Of a DNA stretch of 64,000 nt, positions 35,950 through 44,568 are shown one piece after another. Every line of letters begins with the position of its first letter. The stretch's first letter is position 1. The notes beneath the pieces were generated by a model that was given only the letters and a program-made list of their open reading frames with translations, had not been told where the DNA came from and ran no database searches. The position numbers and the translations under genes were made by a program. Location: the NCBI RefSeq assembly GCF_002211765.1, contig NZ_CP022133.1, positions 1,302,001-1,366,000 on the forward strand. The letters are read 5' to 3'. Source of the DNA: Idiomarina piscisalsi (GTDB lineage Bacteria > Pseudomonadota > Gammaproteobacteria > Enterobacterales > Alteromonadaceae).

Positions 35950-37332
35950 CTAAAGTTTTATAAAACCAATTAACTGCAAGAAAATAATAATAATGGCTAC
36001 AGGCGCAATGTATTTAACGCACAACAACCAAACGTCAAAAATCGGTTTGTGGCTGTCTAATTCATTTTCGCTGTGCTCTCTCTTCATCACCCATCCAGCC
36101 AAAATAGCCAGTAACAGCCCACCTAATGGCAGTAAGATACTGGACGTCAAAAGGTCAATAATATCAAAAATTGAGTTAATAGGTTTACCCAGCCACTCAC
36201 CGCTAAGTTGAGCCCATTCACTCCCTGCAAATGAGTGGATGGTTAGCTGCCCTAATAACCAAAGCACAAAACCGGAAACAAGCGTTGCTGGCCAGCGGCT
36301 TAAAGAGAACTTCTCTGCGACAAAAGCCACGGAAGACTCAATCATCGCGATAGCCGATGTAAAAGCCGCTATAACAAGCATAATGAAAAACACGGTACCA
36401 AGCAGCGTACCAGCCGGCATTTCCGCAAATGCCAAAGGTAACGTGGTGAAAATAAGACCGGGCCCCTCACTCGGGGTCAGTCCAAAGCCAAAGACCAAAG
36501 GAAATATCGCCAAGCCGGCCAGCAGCGCGACAATGGTATCGATAACGGCTATCCAGAGGCTGGTTTGTACTATCGACGTTTCACGGGGCAAGTAAGCCCC
36601 GTACATAATGACCACACCTGACGCTAAGCCTAATGTGAAGAACGAATGGCCTAAAGCAATCATTACGCCGTTTACCGACAGCTTGCTAAAGTCCGGCTCG
36701 AACATAAAGGTTATTGCAGCGGAAAAGTCGCCAATATTGCCTACGTATACGGCAATGCCGACAAGCAGCAAAATCATGGCTGGTAATAGAAAACGGACAG
36801 AGCGTTCCAAACCATTTTTTACGCCATTGCCAACGACTAAAACGGTGGCGACAATAATAAGGCTGTGCCATAACATCAATTCGCCTGGAGACGACAATAG
36901 CCCAGTGAAAACACTGCCCACCTGTTCGGCTGAAGCACCTTCAAATAACCCCTGGCCGGCTTTAAATACATAAGCTAACGCCCAGCCCGCGATGACGGCA
37001 TAAAAACTCAGCACTAAATAGCCCGTCAGCATGCCTAACCAGCCAGCGCTTTGCCAGAAAGAGCTCCTTCCTGATTCTTGCGCGACCGACTTTGCCGCGT
37101 ACCCCGGTGAGTGCCGACCTCGACGACCGATAATAACCTCGGCAATCATGATAGGGATGCCAATTCCCAGAATACATAGCAAGTAAATAAGAACGAAAGC
37201 ACCGCCGCCGTTTTCTCCCATGACATACGGAAACTTCCATATGTTGCCCAGACCAACAGCGGCAGCGGAAGATGCGAGAATGAAACTTAGCCGGCTAGAC
37301 CAGCGGCTTGAGATTGTCTGATTGTTTGTCAT
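35950..37332 (-). CDS. sodium-dependent transporter, NSS/SNF family
   Basis: 460 aa with about 12 membrane helices. The N-terminal signature RLSFILASSAAAVGLGNIWKFPYVMGENGGGAF (segment about 14-46) is the unwound TM1 Na+/substrate site of LeuT-like NSS transporters. FILAS...VGLGN, GIPIMIAEVIIGRR and FFTLGLASGVVIMYGAYLP support the call. It imports an amino acid or similar substrate with Na+; the substrate is not predictable. It is the first gene of a probable transcript continuing to nhaC and pepN. Confidence 0.9.
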   Translation of the reverse strand: MTNNQTISSRWSSRLSFILASSAAAVGLGNIWKFPYVMGENGGGAFVLIYLLCILGIGIPIMIAEVIIGRRGRHSPGYAAKSVAQESGRSSFWQSAGWLGMLTGYLVLSFYAVIAGWALAYVFKAGQGLFEGASAEQVGSVFTGLLSSPGELMLWHSLIIVATVLVVGNGVKNGLERSVRFLLPAMILLLVGIAVYVGNIGDFSAAITFMFEPDFSKLSVNGVMIALGHSFFTLGLASGVVIMYGAYLPRETSIVQTSLWIAVIDTIVALLAGLAIFPLVFGFGLTPSEGPGLIFTTLPLAFAEMPAGTLLGTVFFIMLVIAAFTSAIAMIESSVAFVAEKFSLSRWPATLVSGFVLWLLGQLTIHSFAGSEWAQLSGEWLGKPINSIFDIIDLLTSSILLPLGGLLLAILAGWVMKREHSENELDSHKPIFDVWLLCVKYIAPVAIIIIFLQLIGFIKL

Positions 37333-37405
37333 TGTTTTTTAGTTATTGTTGTTATTTTATTGAGTTATATCACAACCGCCTATGTTGTTGTCGGTTGCGT
37401 TAAAA

Positions 37406-37431
37406 AAATACCGCCAATTAAGGCGGTATTT
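37406..37431 (-). terminator. intrinsic terminator downstream of prc
   Basis: Perfect 10-base arms AAATACCGCC/GGCGGTATTT with a six-base loop, followed in the prc direction by a run of seven T. Confidence 0.88.
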
Positions 37432-37448
37432 AAATTATGCGTTAGCGA

Positions 37449-39509
37449 CTAATTATTCGCTGCAAGTTCCTCGCCGTTAATGAAGTCCATCGCTACAAGC
37501 AGTGCCTGATCGAGGTAAGGGTCAACCTCAGTTACTTCTTCAGGGGCGTCTTCGATATCTTCAACAGGCTTCTTGCCCGCTCGTTTTAATCGGGCATTGA
37601 CCCGTTCAAGCTGACGAGCTTTTTGCTCGTCTTCTTTGTTCTTACGATCTTCAGCTTCCAGGCTTACCCAGGTTTTATCTTTCTCTAAACGGTAACGTTC
37701 AATATCTTCAAAGATAAACGTAAACTCAGGCTCGCTTTCAATGCGTTTGTTTAAGCGAGTTTGAAGTAGCTCAACTTCGGAGTCGCCAACTCTATTGAGC
37801 GGTTTAAAGTCGGCCTTTTTAATTTTATCCCAGGGTAGCGCGTTGTCTTCTTTGCTTTCGCCCCACTCCGACGCTTCTACGAAAGACGGAAATACGATAT
37901 CTGGTTGAACGCCTTTGAGTTGCGTACTGCCGCCATCTATACGGTAAAACTTTGCAATAGTGTACTGAACACTGCCTAGCGGCTCATCAAAAAAGTCAAA
38001 ACGACGTGCCAAGCCACGATGTTGCTGAACCGTTCCTTTACCGAAGGTGTTTTCGCCCAATATAAGTGCACGCTCGTAGTCTTGCATTGCGGCTGCAAAT
38101 ATCTCAGAAGCCGATGCACTGTAACGGTCAACCATGACAAATAAGGGACCGGAATAGAATACTTTACCGTCTTTATCTTCGCTGACATCAACCCGTCCGC
38201 GCCCGTCACTGACCTGGACGACCGGCCCTTTATCAATAAATAACCCCGTTAAACCAATCGCTTCTGTTAAAGCGCCACCGCCGTTACCGCGCAAGTCAAT
38301 AATCAAGCCTTCTACGTCCTCTGAGCGCATGTCATTTATCAGCTTTTTAACATCGGCTGTCAGGTTGTTATAGAAACCGGGTATTTCAATGACGCCCATC
38401 TTCTGGCCTTCGTAAATACCCTCTTCGATGGTTTTCACTTCCGCTTTTGCAGCACGGTCCTCCAATTTAACTTTGTCACGAGTAACCTTGACAACGTTAG
38501 GGGTTCCGCCCGCACCTTGACTGGCTTTCAACACCTGCAAACGCACCGTCGTGCCTTTAGGCCCTTTGATTAATTCAACCACATCGTCTAATCGCATGCC
38601 GATGATATCGACAAACTCTTCCTTGTCCTCACCTTCACCCTGCCCGACAGCAATAATTTTATCTTCCGGTGACAGCTTGCCTGTCTTGTCCGCCGGACCG
38701 CCTGGCACTAAGCTACGAATAACGGTGTAGTCATATTCCGACTGTAAAACGGCGCCAATTCCCTCAAGCTCGAGGTTCATGTTTTGTTTGAAACGCTCAG
38801 AGTTTGATGGCGACAAATAACTAGTGTGTGGTTCAACCGAACGCGCAAACGCATTCATTAGTGTCTGAAATACGTCTTCGCTCTTAGACTTGGTTAAACG
38901 ATTAAGAGCACTGTTGTAGCGTTTACCCAAAGTTTCAACGATTTCAGGCCACTCTTTACCGGCTAGTTTTAAATTAAGCGCATCGTATTTAACACGGCTT
39001 TGCCAGAGATCATTAAGTTCTTTTTCTGTTGTTGCCCACTCCGCATCTTCACGATCGTAATAATACTTATCGCCCTCGACTGAAAAATCCATTGGCTTTT
39101 CGTCGTCCAGCAAAGAAAGCGCATAAGTATATCGATCAAAGCGACGCTCTAAACTGTTTTGATAAATATCGTAGGCAACATCGAGTTCACCGCTTTTCAA
39201 CATGTCATCGAATAAGTGTTTGTATTCAGCGGCACTTTCAACATCGTCTTTCAGCAAAAATATTTTGCTGTAGTCTAGCATCTCAAAATAACGATCGTAT
39301 ATTTGCTCAGACAACTCGTTATCAAGCGTCATACCGCTATAGTGATAACGAGTAAAATAGGAGGTGATTCGTTCACTGGCTGTATCGTGTTGAGACTCTT
39401 GCTCTAATTCCGGCAACTCATCGACACTGTGTTTTGGGGGGATTGCGTAAGCCGTTGGTACAGCAACAGCTAACGCTAATAAATAACTTCTTACAGCCAA
39501 GTGTTTCAT
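37449..39509 (-). CDS. prc: carboxy-terminal (tail-specific) protease Prc
   Basis: 686 aa. Periplasmic protease with an N-terminal signal peptide (MKHLAVRSYLLALAVAVPTAYA), a helical N-terminal domain, a PDZ domain (LEGIGAVLQ...VPGGPADKTGKLSPEDKI) and an S41 catalytic domain. The Ser is in YSASASEIF and the Lys in GENTFGKGTVQQ. It degrades SsrA-tagged and selected envelope proteins and, in E. coli, processes FtsI and MepS with NlpI. The C-terminus is the DUF3340-like Lys/Glu-rich tail seen in E. coli Prc (682 aa). It follows proQ by 9 bp, a conserved pair. Confidence 0.97.
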   Translation of the reverse strand: MKHLAVRSYLLALAVAVPTAYAIPPKHSVDELPELEQESQHDTASERITSYFTRYHYSGMTLDNELSEQIYDRYFEMLDYSKIFLLKDDVESAAEYKHLFDDMLKSGELDVAYDIYQNSLERRFDRYTYALSLLDDEKPMDFSVEGDKYYYDREDAEWATTEKELNDLWQSRVKYDALNLKLAGKEWPEIVETLGKRYNSALNRLTKSKSEDVFQTLMNAFARSVEPHTSYLSPSNSERFKQNMNLELEGIGAVLQSEYDYTVIRSLVPGGPADKTGKLSPEDKIIAVGQGEGEDKEEFVDIIGMRLDDVVELIKGPKGTTVRLQVLKASQGAGGTPNVVKVTRDKVKLEDRAAKAEVKTIEEGIYEGQKMGVIEIPGFYNNLTADVKKLINDMRSEDVEGLIIDLRGNGGGALTEAIGLTGLFIDKGPVVQVSDGRGRVDVSEDKDGKVFYSGPLFVMVDRYSASASEIFAAAMQDYERALILGENTFGKGTVQQHRGLARRFDFFDEPLGSVQYTIAKFYRIDGGSTQLKGVQPDIVFPSFVEASEWGESKEDNALPWDKIKKADFKPLNRVGDSEVELLQTRLNKRIESEPEFTFIFEDIERYRLEKDKTWVSLEAEDRKNKEDEQKARQLERVNARLKRAGKKPVEDIEDAPEEVTEVDPYLDQALLVAMDFINGEELAANN

Positions 39510-39518
39510 TCAATGCTC

Positions 39519-40145
39519 CTAAGCGCGTAAAAATATCTTATCCGCTTTTACTTTCATGCTGAGACCATTGGCCAGTTGAACTTGAACGTCGTTCTTATCC
39601 AGCTCAGTAATGGTTCCCGTCATAGGCTGATTTCCAGCCTTAACCTGTACTTGTTGACCTACAGACAGCTTGCTAAGTTCCACTTCTTCCAGTTTTAACT
39701 CAGGTTTGGGCTTTTTCTTGGCCGCTTTAGGCTTGCTGGGTTTCGCCGATTCAGTACTTTTCTTTTTCACCGGTGCTTTTGGCTTAGCAGTATTTTTTTC
39801 TTTTGCTTTCTGAGCGGCTTTTGCTTTTGACTCTTTTAATGACTCTTGTGCATGTTCCTGATGCTCTTCGGTCACTTTATCAGCTTCGTTACCGTCGAGA
39901 TCAACACGAGCTTCCCCGGCTTTTATGCTGTAAAGGTAACGCCAGCTATTGGTGTAGTGACGAAGCGCCGTTCTTAAACGAGTTTTGCTGACTTTTTCAT
40001 CGTCTTCTAAACGTTTTGCTAAGTCTTCAAAAATGCCTATTTTTAATGGCTTGGCATCACCTTTTAACGAAAAGCAGTTAGGGAACTGTTCTGCAAGGTA
40101 GGCAATAACGTCTTTGCTCTTCGTTAGTTTTTCCGGTTCAGTCAT
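39519..40145 (-). CDS. proQ: RNA chaperone ProQ
   Basis: 208 aa. The N-terminal FinO/ProQ RNA-binding domain (about 1-115; AYLAEQFPNCFSLKGDAKPLKIGIFEDL, then LRTALRHYTNSWRYLYSI) is followed by a Lys/Ala/Pro-rich disordered linker. A C-terminal Tudor-like domain (SVGQQVQVKAGNQPMTGTI...) completes the protein. ProQ stabilises small RNAs and mRNA 3' ends. The domain layout and length agree with E. coli ProQ (232 aa). The start overlaps the stop of the small acidic gene upstream, and prc follows. Confidence 0.96.
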   Translation of the reverse strand: MTEPEKLTKSKDVIAYLAEQFPNCFSLKGDAKPLKIGIFEDLAKRLEDDEKVSKTRLRTALRHYTNSWRYLYSIKAGEARVDLDGNEADKVTEEHQEHAQESLKESKAKAAQKAKEKNTAKPKAPVKKKSTESAKPSKPKAAKKKPKPELKLEEVELSKLSVGQQVQVKAGNQPMTGTITELDKNDVQVQLANGLSMKVKADKIFLRA

Positions 40146-40428
40146 TCTGTTCTTCTTCCTGTTCTCGAACGTCGTCCATTAGGTTTTGAACGTATTCGTC
40201 CATTTCATCAAATGATAATTCTAAAAGAGCGGGTTCTTCTATCCAGTCATACAACGTACGACGAACCATCTCTTCTAATTGTTCTGTGTTATCGTCATCT
40301 GTGCGCAGCGCATTAATATGATGCAGCATTTCATTGATTTGATCCGCCGCTTCTTCTGCGTCGTCATCAAAAAACACGGCGTCTTCGCGCGTAACCAAAT
40401 AGCTATGAATATCAAACTCAGCAAACAT
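40138..40428 (-). CDS. small acidic protein of unknown function upstream of proQ
   Basis: 96 aa, very rich in Asp and Glu (FFDDDAEEAADQINEML; C-terminus MDDVREQEEEQND), predicted helical, cytoplasmic, and of no family I recognise. The stop overlaps the proQ start by eight bases and the start lies 5 bp after msrC, so the three are translated from one message. The strong negative charge next to a gene for a basic RNA chaperone makes a partner or regulator conceivable, but nothing in the sequence proves it. Confidence 0.65.
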   Translation of the reverse strand: MFAEFDIHSYLVTREDAVFFDDDAEEAADQINEMLHHINALRTDDDNTEQLEEMVRRTLYDWIEEPALLELSFDEMDEYVQNLMDDVREQEEEQND

Positions 40429-40433
40429 AAAGA

Positions 40434-40901
40434 TTACTTCTGCCAGTTCAGGTTGCTACAAAAGTCAGCTATTTTTTGAAAGCCTGCAGCGTCTTCATGA
40501 TCGAAGCGACCAATAGACGGGCTGTCTATATCGAGCACCGCCACTGTTTTTCCATTAACAACAATAGGCGCAACAATTTCACTGTTAGACGCTGAATCAC
40601 ACGCAATGTGCCCTTCGAATTCATGAACATTTTTAACGCACTGTGTCTGTTGGGTTTTAGCACCAACACCGCAAACGCCTTTTCCAAAGGGAATTCGCAC
40701 ACAAGCGACTTTGCCCTGGAATGGACCTAAAACAAGTTCTTCGTTTGAGTCAGCTAAATAAAAACCAAGCCAATTAATATCATCAATTGCGTCATACAAA
40801 AGAGCGGAAATATTAGAAAGGTTCGCAATGAGATTAGACTCACCTTCGGTAATAGCTTGAGCCTGGCGTAAAAGGTCGGAATACAACTGCGCTTTCATCA
40901 T
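40434..40901 (-). CDS. msrC: free methionine-(R)-sulfoxide reductase (GAF domain)
   Basis: 155 aa. A single GAF domain of the fRMsr type (E. coli YebR/MsrC) that reduces free Met-R-sulfoxide using cysteine chemistry. The expected cysteines lie in VACVRIPFGKGVCGVGAKTQ and in HIACDSASNSEIVAPI, with the typical DIDSPSIGRFD near the C-terminus. Its position before proQ-prc is the same as yebR in E. coli. Together with msrB at 46.9-47.4 kb it repairs oxidised methionine. Confidence 0.92.
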   Translation of the reverse strand: MMKAQLYSDLLRQAQAITEGESNLIANLSNISALLYDAIDDINWLGFYLADSNEELVLGPFQGKVACVRIPFGKGVCGVGAKTQQTQCVKNVHEFEGHIACDSASNSEIVAPIVVNGKTVAVLDIDSPSIGRFDHEDAAGFQKIADFCSNLNWQK

Positions 40902-40910
40902 TTATTCAAC

Positions 40911-41198
40911 TTAATTATCGAGCTTAAATCGGGCTATAGAAGCCGTGTCGTTGCCAGTACGAAACTGGTCTTTTAACTCACGTTTAGACTTAGAAATAAT
41001 ATTCCCATCCGGTCCAACCGTGTAGGCCTCGTCAGAATTAGCAAACTTTGCTTGATACGCCATCACTAACTGCAGCGAGTTTTCGCGTTGTTCCTCGGTC
41101 AGTTTATTCCCGTCCGGCCATTTGCCTGTTTCTACCGACTGCACCAAACGCTCATAGACCTCTGGTGTCATACTATTAATTAAGTCGTCAAACTGCAT
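40911..41198 (-). CDS. DUF1315 (YeaC-like) protein
   Basis: 95 aa. It matches the YeaC/DUF1315 pattern: DDLINSMTPEVYERLVQSVE, then GKWPDGNKLTEEQRE and a variable tail. It is a small cytoplasmic protein without catalytic motifs; function unknown. It lies between the zinc-ribbon membrane gene (3 bp gap) and msrC (9 bp gap) in one leftward unit. Confidence 0.85.
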   Translation of the reverse strand: MQFDDLINSMTPEVYERLVQSVETGKWPDGNKLTEEQRENSLQLVMAYQAKFANSDEAYTVGPDGNIISKSKRELKDQFRTGNDTASIARFKLDN

Positions 41199-41201
41199 GA
41201 G

Positions 41202-41528
41202 TTATTGCTTCTTCTTTAAGAACATCAACTGTACTCGGTTTATAACAAACCATATTAAACCGACAACAATGCCGCCAATAGCAATGCTATAACCCCATGA
41301 CAGCGGTTGTGGCTGTTGCATAAACAAATAGGTAAAAGCCGCTATGGCAATAATTAGAGCCAACATGGAACGGGATACCAGCTTGTCAGATTTTTCCTGC
41401 TTTAAGCGACGCCGTTCGCGCTCTATATCGTCCTTACTTTGTCCAGCTAAAACGAATTGGCAGTGGGGGCATTCTCTCGCCTTTGACGATATTCGCTTAT
41501 TACAAGATGGGCATTTCGTTAACGCCAT
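41202..41528 (-). CDS. zinc-ribbon membrane protein
   Basis: 108 aa. An N-terminal zinc ribbon (C-P-S-C near residues 6-9 and C-P-H-C in RECPHCQFVL), a charged helical linker (DDIERERRRLKQEKSDK), then two membrane helices (about 55-70 and 78-97). Tail-anchored zinc-ribbon proteins of this size have no defined role. It is the first gene of the leftward unit leading to DUF1315, msrC, the acidic gene, proQ and prc, and may carry its promoter in the 130 bp upstream. Confidence 0.7.
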   Translation of the reverse strand: MALTKCPSCNKRISSKARECPHCQFVLAGQSKDDIERERRRLKQEKSDKLVSRSMLALIIAIAAFTYLFMQQPQPLSWGYSIAIGGIVVGLIWFVINRVQLMFLKKKQ

Positions 41529-41611
41529 AATTTCATAACCTACCTCTTATGCAGTCCTTGCAATATAAGGCTTTTGCGCTGAATTTCAAGCAAAGTGAAT
41601 AAGAAAATAAA

Positions 41612-41639
41612 AAAACGGCCAGCGATAACTGACCGTTTT
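41612..41639 (-). terminator. intrinsic terminator downstream of the AGCS symporter
   Basis: Arms AAAACGGCCAG/CTGACCGTTTT (one G-T pair) with a six-base loop, and a run of T in the leftward direction. Lies 18 bp past the symporter stop. Confidence 0.85.
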
Positions 41640-41656
41640 AGAGAGCTCATAGCCTT

Positions 41657-43333
41657 TTATTTCTTCTTATCGGCATCTCCGAAGTCTTTCCAGTAAGACT
41701 TCACCGTTGACTTCATTTCTTTATGAAGCAGCAACATACCGAGTAAGTTAGGTAGGGTCATGAGTACAATAGCAACTGCTGACGCTGTCCAAACGAGCGT
41801 TGTATCCGCAAATGACGCCCAGAAGAAGCCCGCAACGTATAAAATGCGGTACGGCATAACACCTTTCTGGCCGACCAGATAGACAACCGCCCTGTCACCA
41901 TAGTACGACCAGGCTATCGCTGTAGAAAACGCGAACATAAGTAACGTCAGCGGAATAATGTATTGTCCGTAATCACCGAAGTAACCGTTAGCAAAGGCCA
42001 ATGAGGTTAAAGCTGCTGAGTGCACCAGTGACTTACCAACCACTTCGATGTCTTCTTTTATTAAGTTACCGTTCTTAATCTCAACGGTGCCGTTATAGGC
42101 ATCTTCACCAGCAATAATAAAACGAACATCTTCTGCTACTGAGCGTGCATGCAAAATAGTGATTTCATCAGCTGTTTGCGCTTCACCATCAACCACTTCC
42201 AGCTTACCGGAGTAACGCTCAATTTCAGTATCACTGAAGCCGTTCAAGTACTTATAAAGCTCTTCACGGTCATCAGTATCAACATCATTGTACTGACCTA
42301 CAATAAAGTCTAGGTCACTGCGGGCAAAGTTATTCTCATGCTTCTCGGTCCAAACCCCCGAAGATAAGATAACCAAACCGGTTAAAGTACAAATTAAAAT
42401 GGTGTCCAGGAACGGCTCCAGAATTGAAACCAGACCTTCAGCAACCGGGTCTTTCGCTTTTGCTGATGCGTGCGCAATCGGTGCCGAACCCTGACCCGCC
42501 TCGTTCGAGAATAAGCCACGGTTAACGCCCCGGTTAAAGGCGTACGCAAAACTAGCGCCTAAGAAGCCACCAGCAGCCGCTGAGCCAGTAAAGGCATCTC
42601 TGAAAATAGAGACGAATGACTCACCAATGTTATCAATATTGAAGAAGATAACGCTTAAAGAGCCGATAACATAAAGAATCCCCATAATAGGAACAATCTT
42701 TGAAGTCACCGCCGCAATACGTTTAATACCGCCAATAATAACCATCGCTAACAGTATTGATAGAATAGCGCCTGTCCAGACCGGATCGATCTGGAAAGTC
42801 TGTTCCATTGACTGAGCAATGTTATTGATTTGCGGCATATTGCCCGTACCGAAAGAGCTAACAATAGTGGCAATAGCAAAGATAACGGCTAGCCATTTCA
42901 TGTTTAGGCGACGATCCATGTAATACATAGGACCACCAGCCATAGTCCCATCTTCGGTTTTTACACGGTATTTATGCGATAAAGTCACCTCAACAAACTT
43001 TGTGGTCATGCCCAAGAATGCGGTCATCCACATCCAGAAAATAGCGGCTGGTCCACCTAAGAATATAGCCAGTGCAACCCCACCGATGTTACCGGTACCA
43101 ACGGTACCGGACAGCGCCGTCGATAAAGCCTGGAAGTGACTGGTATCACCTTGTGAGTCTTTACGGTCAAATTTGCCCGCTAATACCCGCCATGCGTGTC
43201 TGAAGTATCTTACTTGTGGAAACCCAAGGTATAACGTAAAGAATAGACCCACACCAAGTAAGATAAACGGGAAATAGGCAGCAGAGCCTAAAAAACCGTC
43301 AATCCATAATAGAAAGTTATTGAGCGCTTCCAA
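41657..43333 (-). CDS. alanine/glycine:Na+ symporter, AGCS family
   Basis: 558 aa. Na+-coupled uptake of alanine or glycine across the inner membrane. Family motifs are [24 protein letters not shown] near residue 80-100, [10 protein letters not shown], and [27 protein letters not shown] proteins are usually about 450-500 aa. The excess is an Asp/Glu-rich soluble insert at about residues 330-430 ([20 protein letters not shown] and onward) between two membrane helices. The insert is in frame and both flanks keep the family sequence, so this is a variant and not an assembly fault. It is monocistronic, with its own terminator. Confidence 0.92.
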   Translation of the reverse strand: MEALNNFLLWIDGFLGSAAYFPFILLGVGLFFTLYLGFPQVRYFRHAWRVLAGKFDRKDSQGDTSHFQALSTALSGTVGTGNIGGVALAIFLGGPAAIFWMWMTAFLGMTTKFVEVTLSHKYRVKTEDGTMAGGPMYYMDRRLNMKWLAVIFAIATIVSSFGTGNMPQINNIAQSMEQTFQIDPVWTGAILSILLAMVIIGGIKRIAAVTSKIVPIMGILYVIGSLSVIFFNIDNIGESFVSIFRDAFTGSAAAGGFLGASFAYAFNRGVNRGLFSNEAGQGSAPIAHASAKAKDPVAEGLVSILEPFLDTILICTLTGLVILSSGVWTEKHENNFARSDLDFIVGQYNDVDTDDREELYKYLNGFSDTEIERYSGKLEVVDGEAQTADEITILHARSVAEDVRFIIAGEDAYNGTVEIKNGNLIKEDIEVVGKSLVHSAALTSLAFANGYFGDYGQYIIPLTLLMFAFSTAIAWSYYGDRAVVYLVGQKGVMPYRILYVAGFFWASFADTTLVWTASAVAIVLMTLPNLLGMLLLHKEMKSTVKSYWKDFGDADKKK

Positions 43334-43377
43334 GGAAGACCCCCTCTTGTTGTTATTATTGTTAATTCACTCTAGTT

Positions 43378-44505
43378 TTAACGCAATTTTGGTGATACTG
43401 CCAATATTGCGGTTAATACATCTTCACCTAAGCGATGCGAACGAGGAGCAGACCAGCCAAAATCTTCATCCGGCAAGTCAGCGTTATCTTTAAACGGCAT
43501 TTCTAACGTATAAGAAAGGCATTTGAACTTCTCACCTACCGCCGAATTAGCAACCGTCATGTTTGCTTTACCCGGTTCATCCCGCTCGTAACCGTACTTG
43601 GTTTGGAACTCTGGCGTTGTGGTCAATAAAGCCGCTTTGAATGTGTCTTCCAAGTCTTTGTGGCGATCATCGTAAGAAGGAATACCCTCACATCCTGCAA
43701 CAAAGTTATATGGCAAAGCTTCGTCACCATGCACATCCAAAAACATATCTACGCCAGTTTGCTCCATACGTTTTAGAACGTAGAAAACTTCCGGGCTTTT
43801 TTCCAAGCTGGGTTCCGCCCACTCGCGATTCAGGTTGGTACCTACTGCGTTTGTGCGCAAATGGCCACGGACACTACCGTCCGGGTTCATATTCGGAACA
43901 ACGTAAAATACATTGTTGTCTAGCAGCTTACGAGCAACACCATCTTCGTCGTCCAATAAGCGTCCAATGAAACCTTCCATAAACCATTCAGCCATAGACT
44001 CGCCCGGATGCTGACGTGCGGTAACCCAAATAGTGTTTTTATGTTCTGCCGGCTCACCAATCACCAATAAGTTAAGCTCACGACCATCGATGGTTTCACC
44101 TAACAGCTCGTGGTAGCAATCGACAGATTGTTGAGCGGATTGAATCAAGTCCTGGTGACGTTCATAAGAATAAGGAACAAAGTATGCGTAATAAACGCTT
44201 TCTTGTTCCGGGGTGTGACGAATTGTGAGCTCTTTGCCATTGTAGTCTGTCGGTACCCGGAACCAGGTTTCGCGGTCATAAGACGCTAATGCCTGATAGC
44301 CGTCCCAGCCGTCAGGATAAGCTGAGCCAGCGGCATTTTCGATAACCATGACATGCTCAGTGCCTGCTTCGGCAAACAGTTTAAAATGGAACCACTGATA
44401 AAAGTCAGACTGATTGTCTTTATTAATTGCGAGACGGATGTTGTCGGCACTGTCCGCGCTGATAACCTGAATGTTGCCACTATCGAAATGAGCAGAAATA
44501 CGCAT
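43378..44505 (-). CDS. M14-family cytosolic carboxypeptidase-like protein
   Basis: 375 aa. An N-terminal beta-sandwich domain (about 1-120) is followed by an M14 zinc carboxypeptidase domain. The zinc ligands lie in RQHPGESMAEWF (His, Glu) and FLDVHGDE (His), with NMNPDGSVRGHLRTNAVGTNLNREW providing substrate-binding Arg/Asn. This is the layout of bacterial homologues of cytosolic carboxypeptidases (CCP/AGBL). There is no signal peptide, and the bacterial substrate is unknown. It lies between the symporter and gapdh, leftward. Confidence 0.88.
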   Translation of the reverse strand: MRISAHFDSGNIQVISADSADNIRLAINKDNQSDFYQWFHFKLFAEAGTEHVMVIENAAGSAYPDGWDGYQALASYDRETWFRVPTDYNGKELTIRHTPEQESVYYAYFVPYSYERHQDLIQSAQQSVDCYHELLGETIDGRELNLLVIGEPAEHKNTIWVTARQHPGESMAEWFMEGFIGRLLDDEDGVARKLLDNNVFYVVPNMNPDGSVRGHLRTNAVGTNLNREWAEPSLEKSPEVFYVLKRMEQTGVDMFLDVHGDEALPYNFVAGCEGIPSYDDRHKDLEDTFKAALLTTTPEFQTKYGYERDEPGKANMTVANSAVGEKFKCLSYTLEMPFKDNADLPDEDFGWSAPRSHRLGEDVLTAILAVSPKLR

Positions 44506-44537
44506 AATTCACCTTTATTAAAGCAATACGGTACAAC

Positions 44538-44564
44538 AAAAAAGCGCCCGGCGGGCGCTCTTTT
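44538..44564 (-). terminator. intrinsic terminator downstream of gap
   Basis: Perfect arms AGCGCCC/GGGCGCT with a three-base loop and flanking A and T runs. Lies 5 bp after the gap stop codon. Confidence 0.88.
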
Positions 44565-44568
44565 AACG

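Noticed and set aside
41657..43333. Frameshift or chimera in the AGCS symporter because of its extra length
   Set aside because: The insert is in frame, and family motifs continue correctly on both sides.
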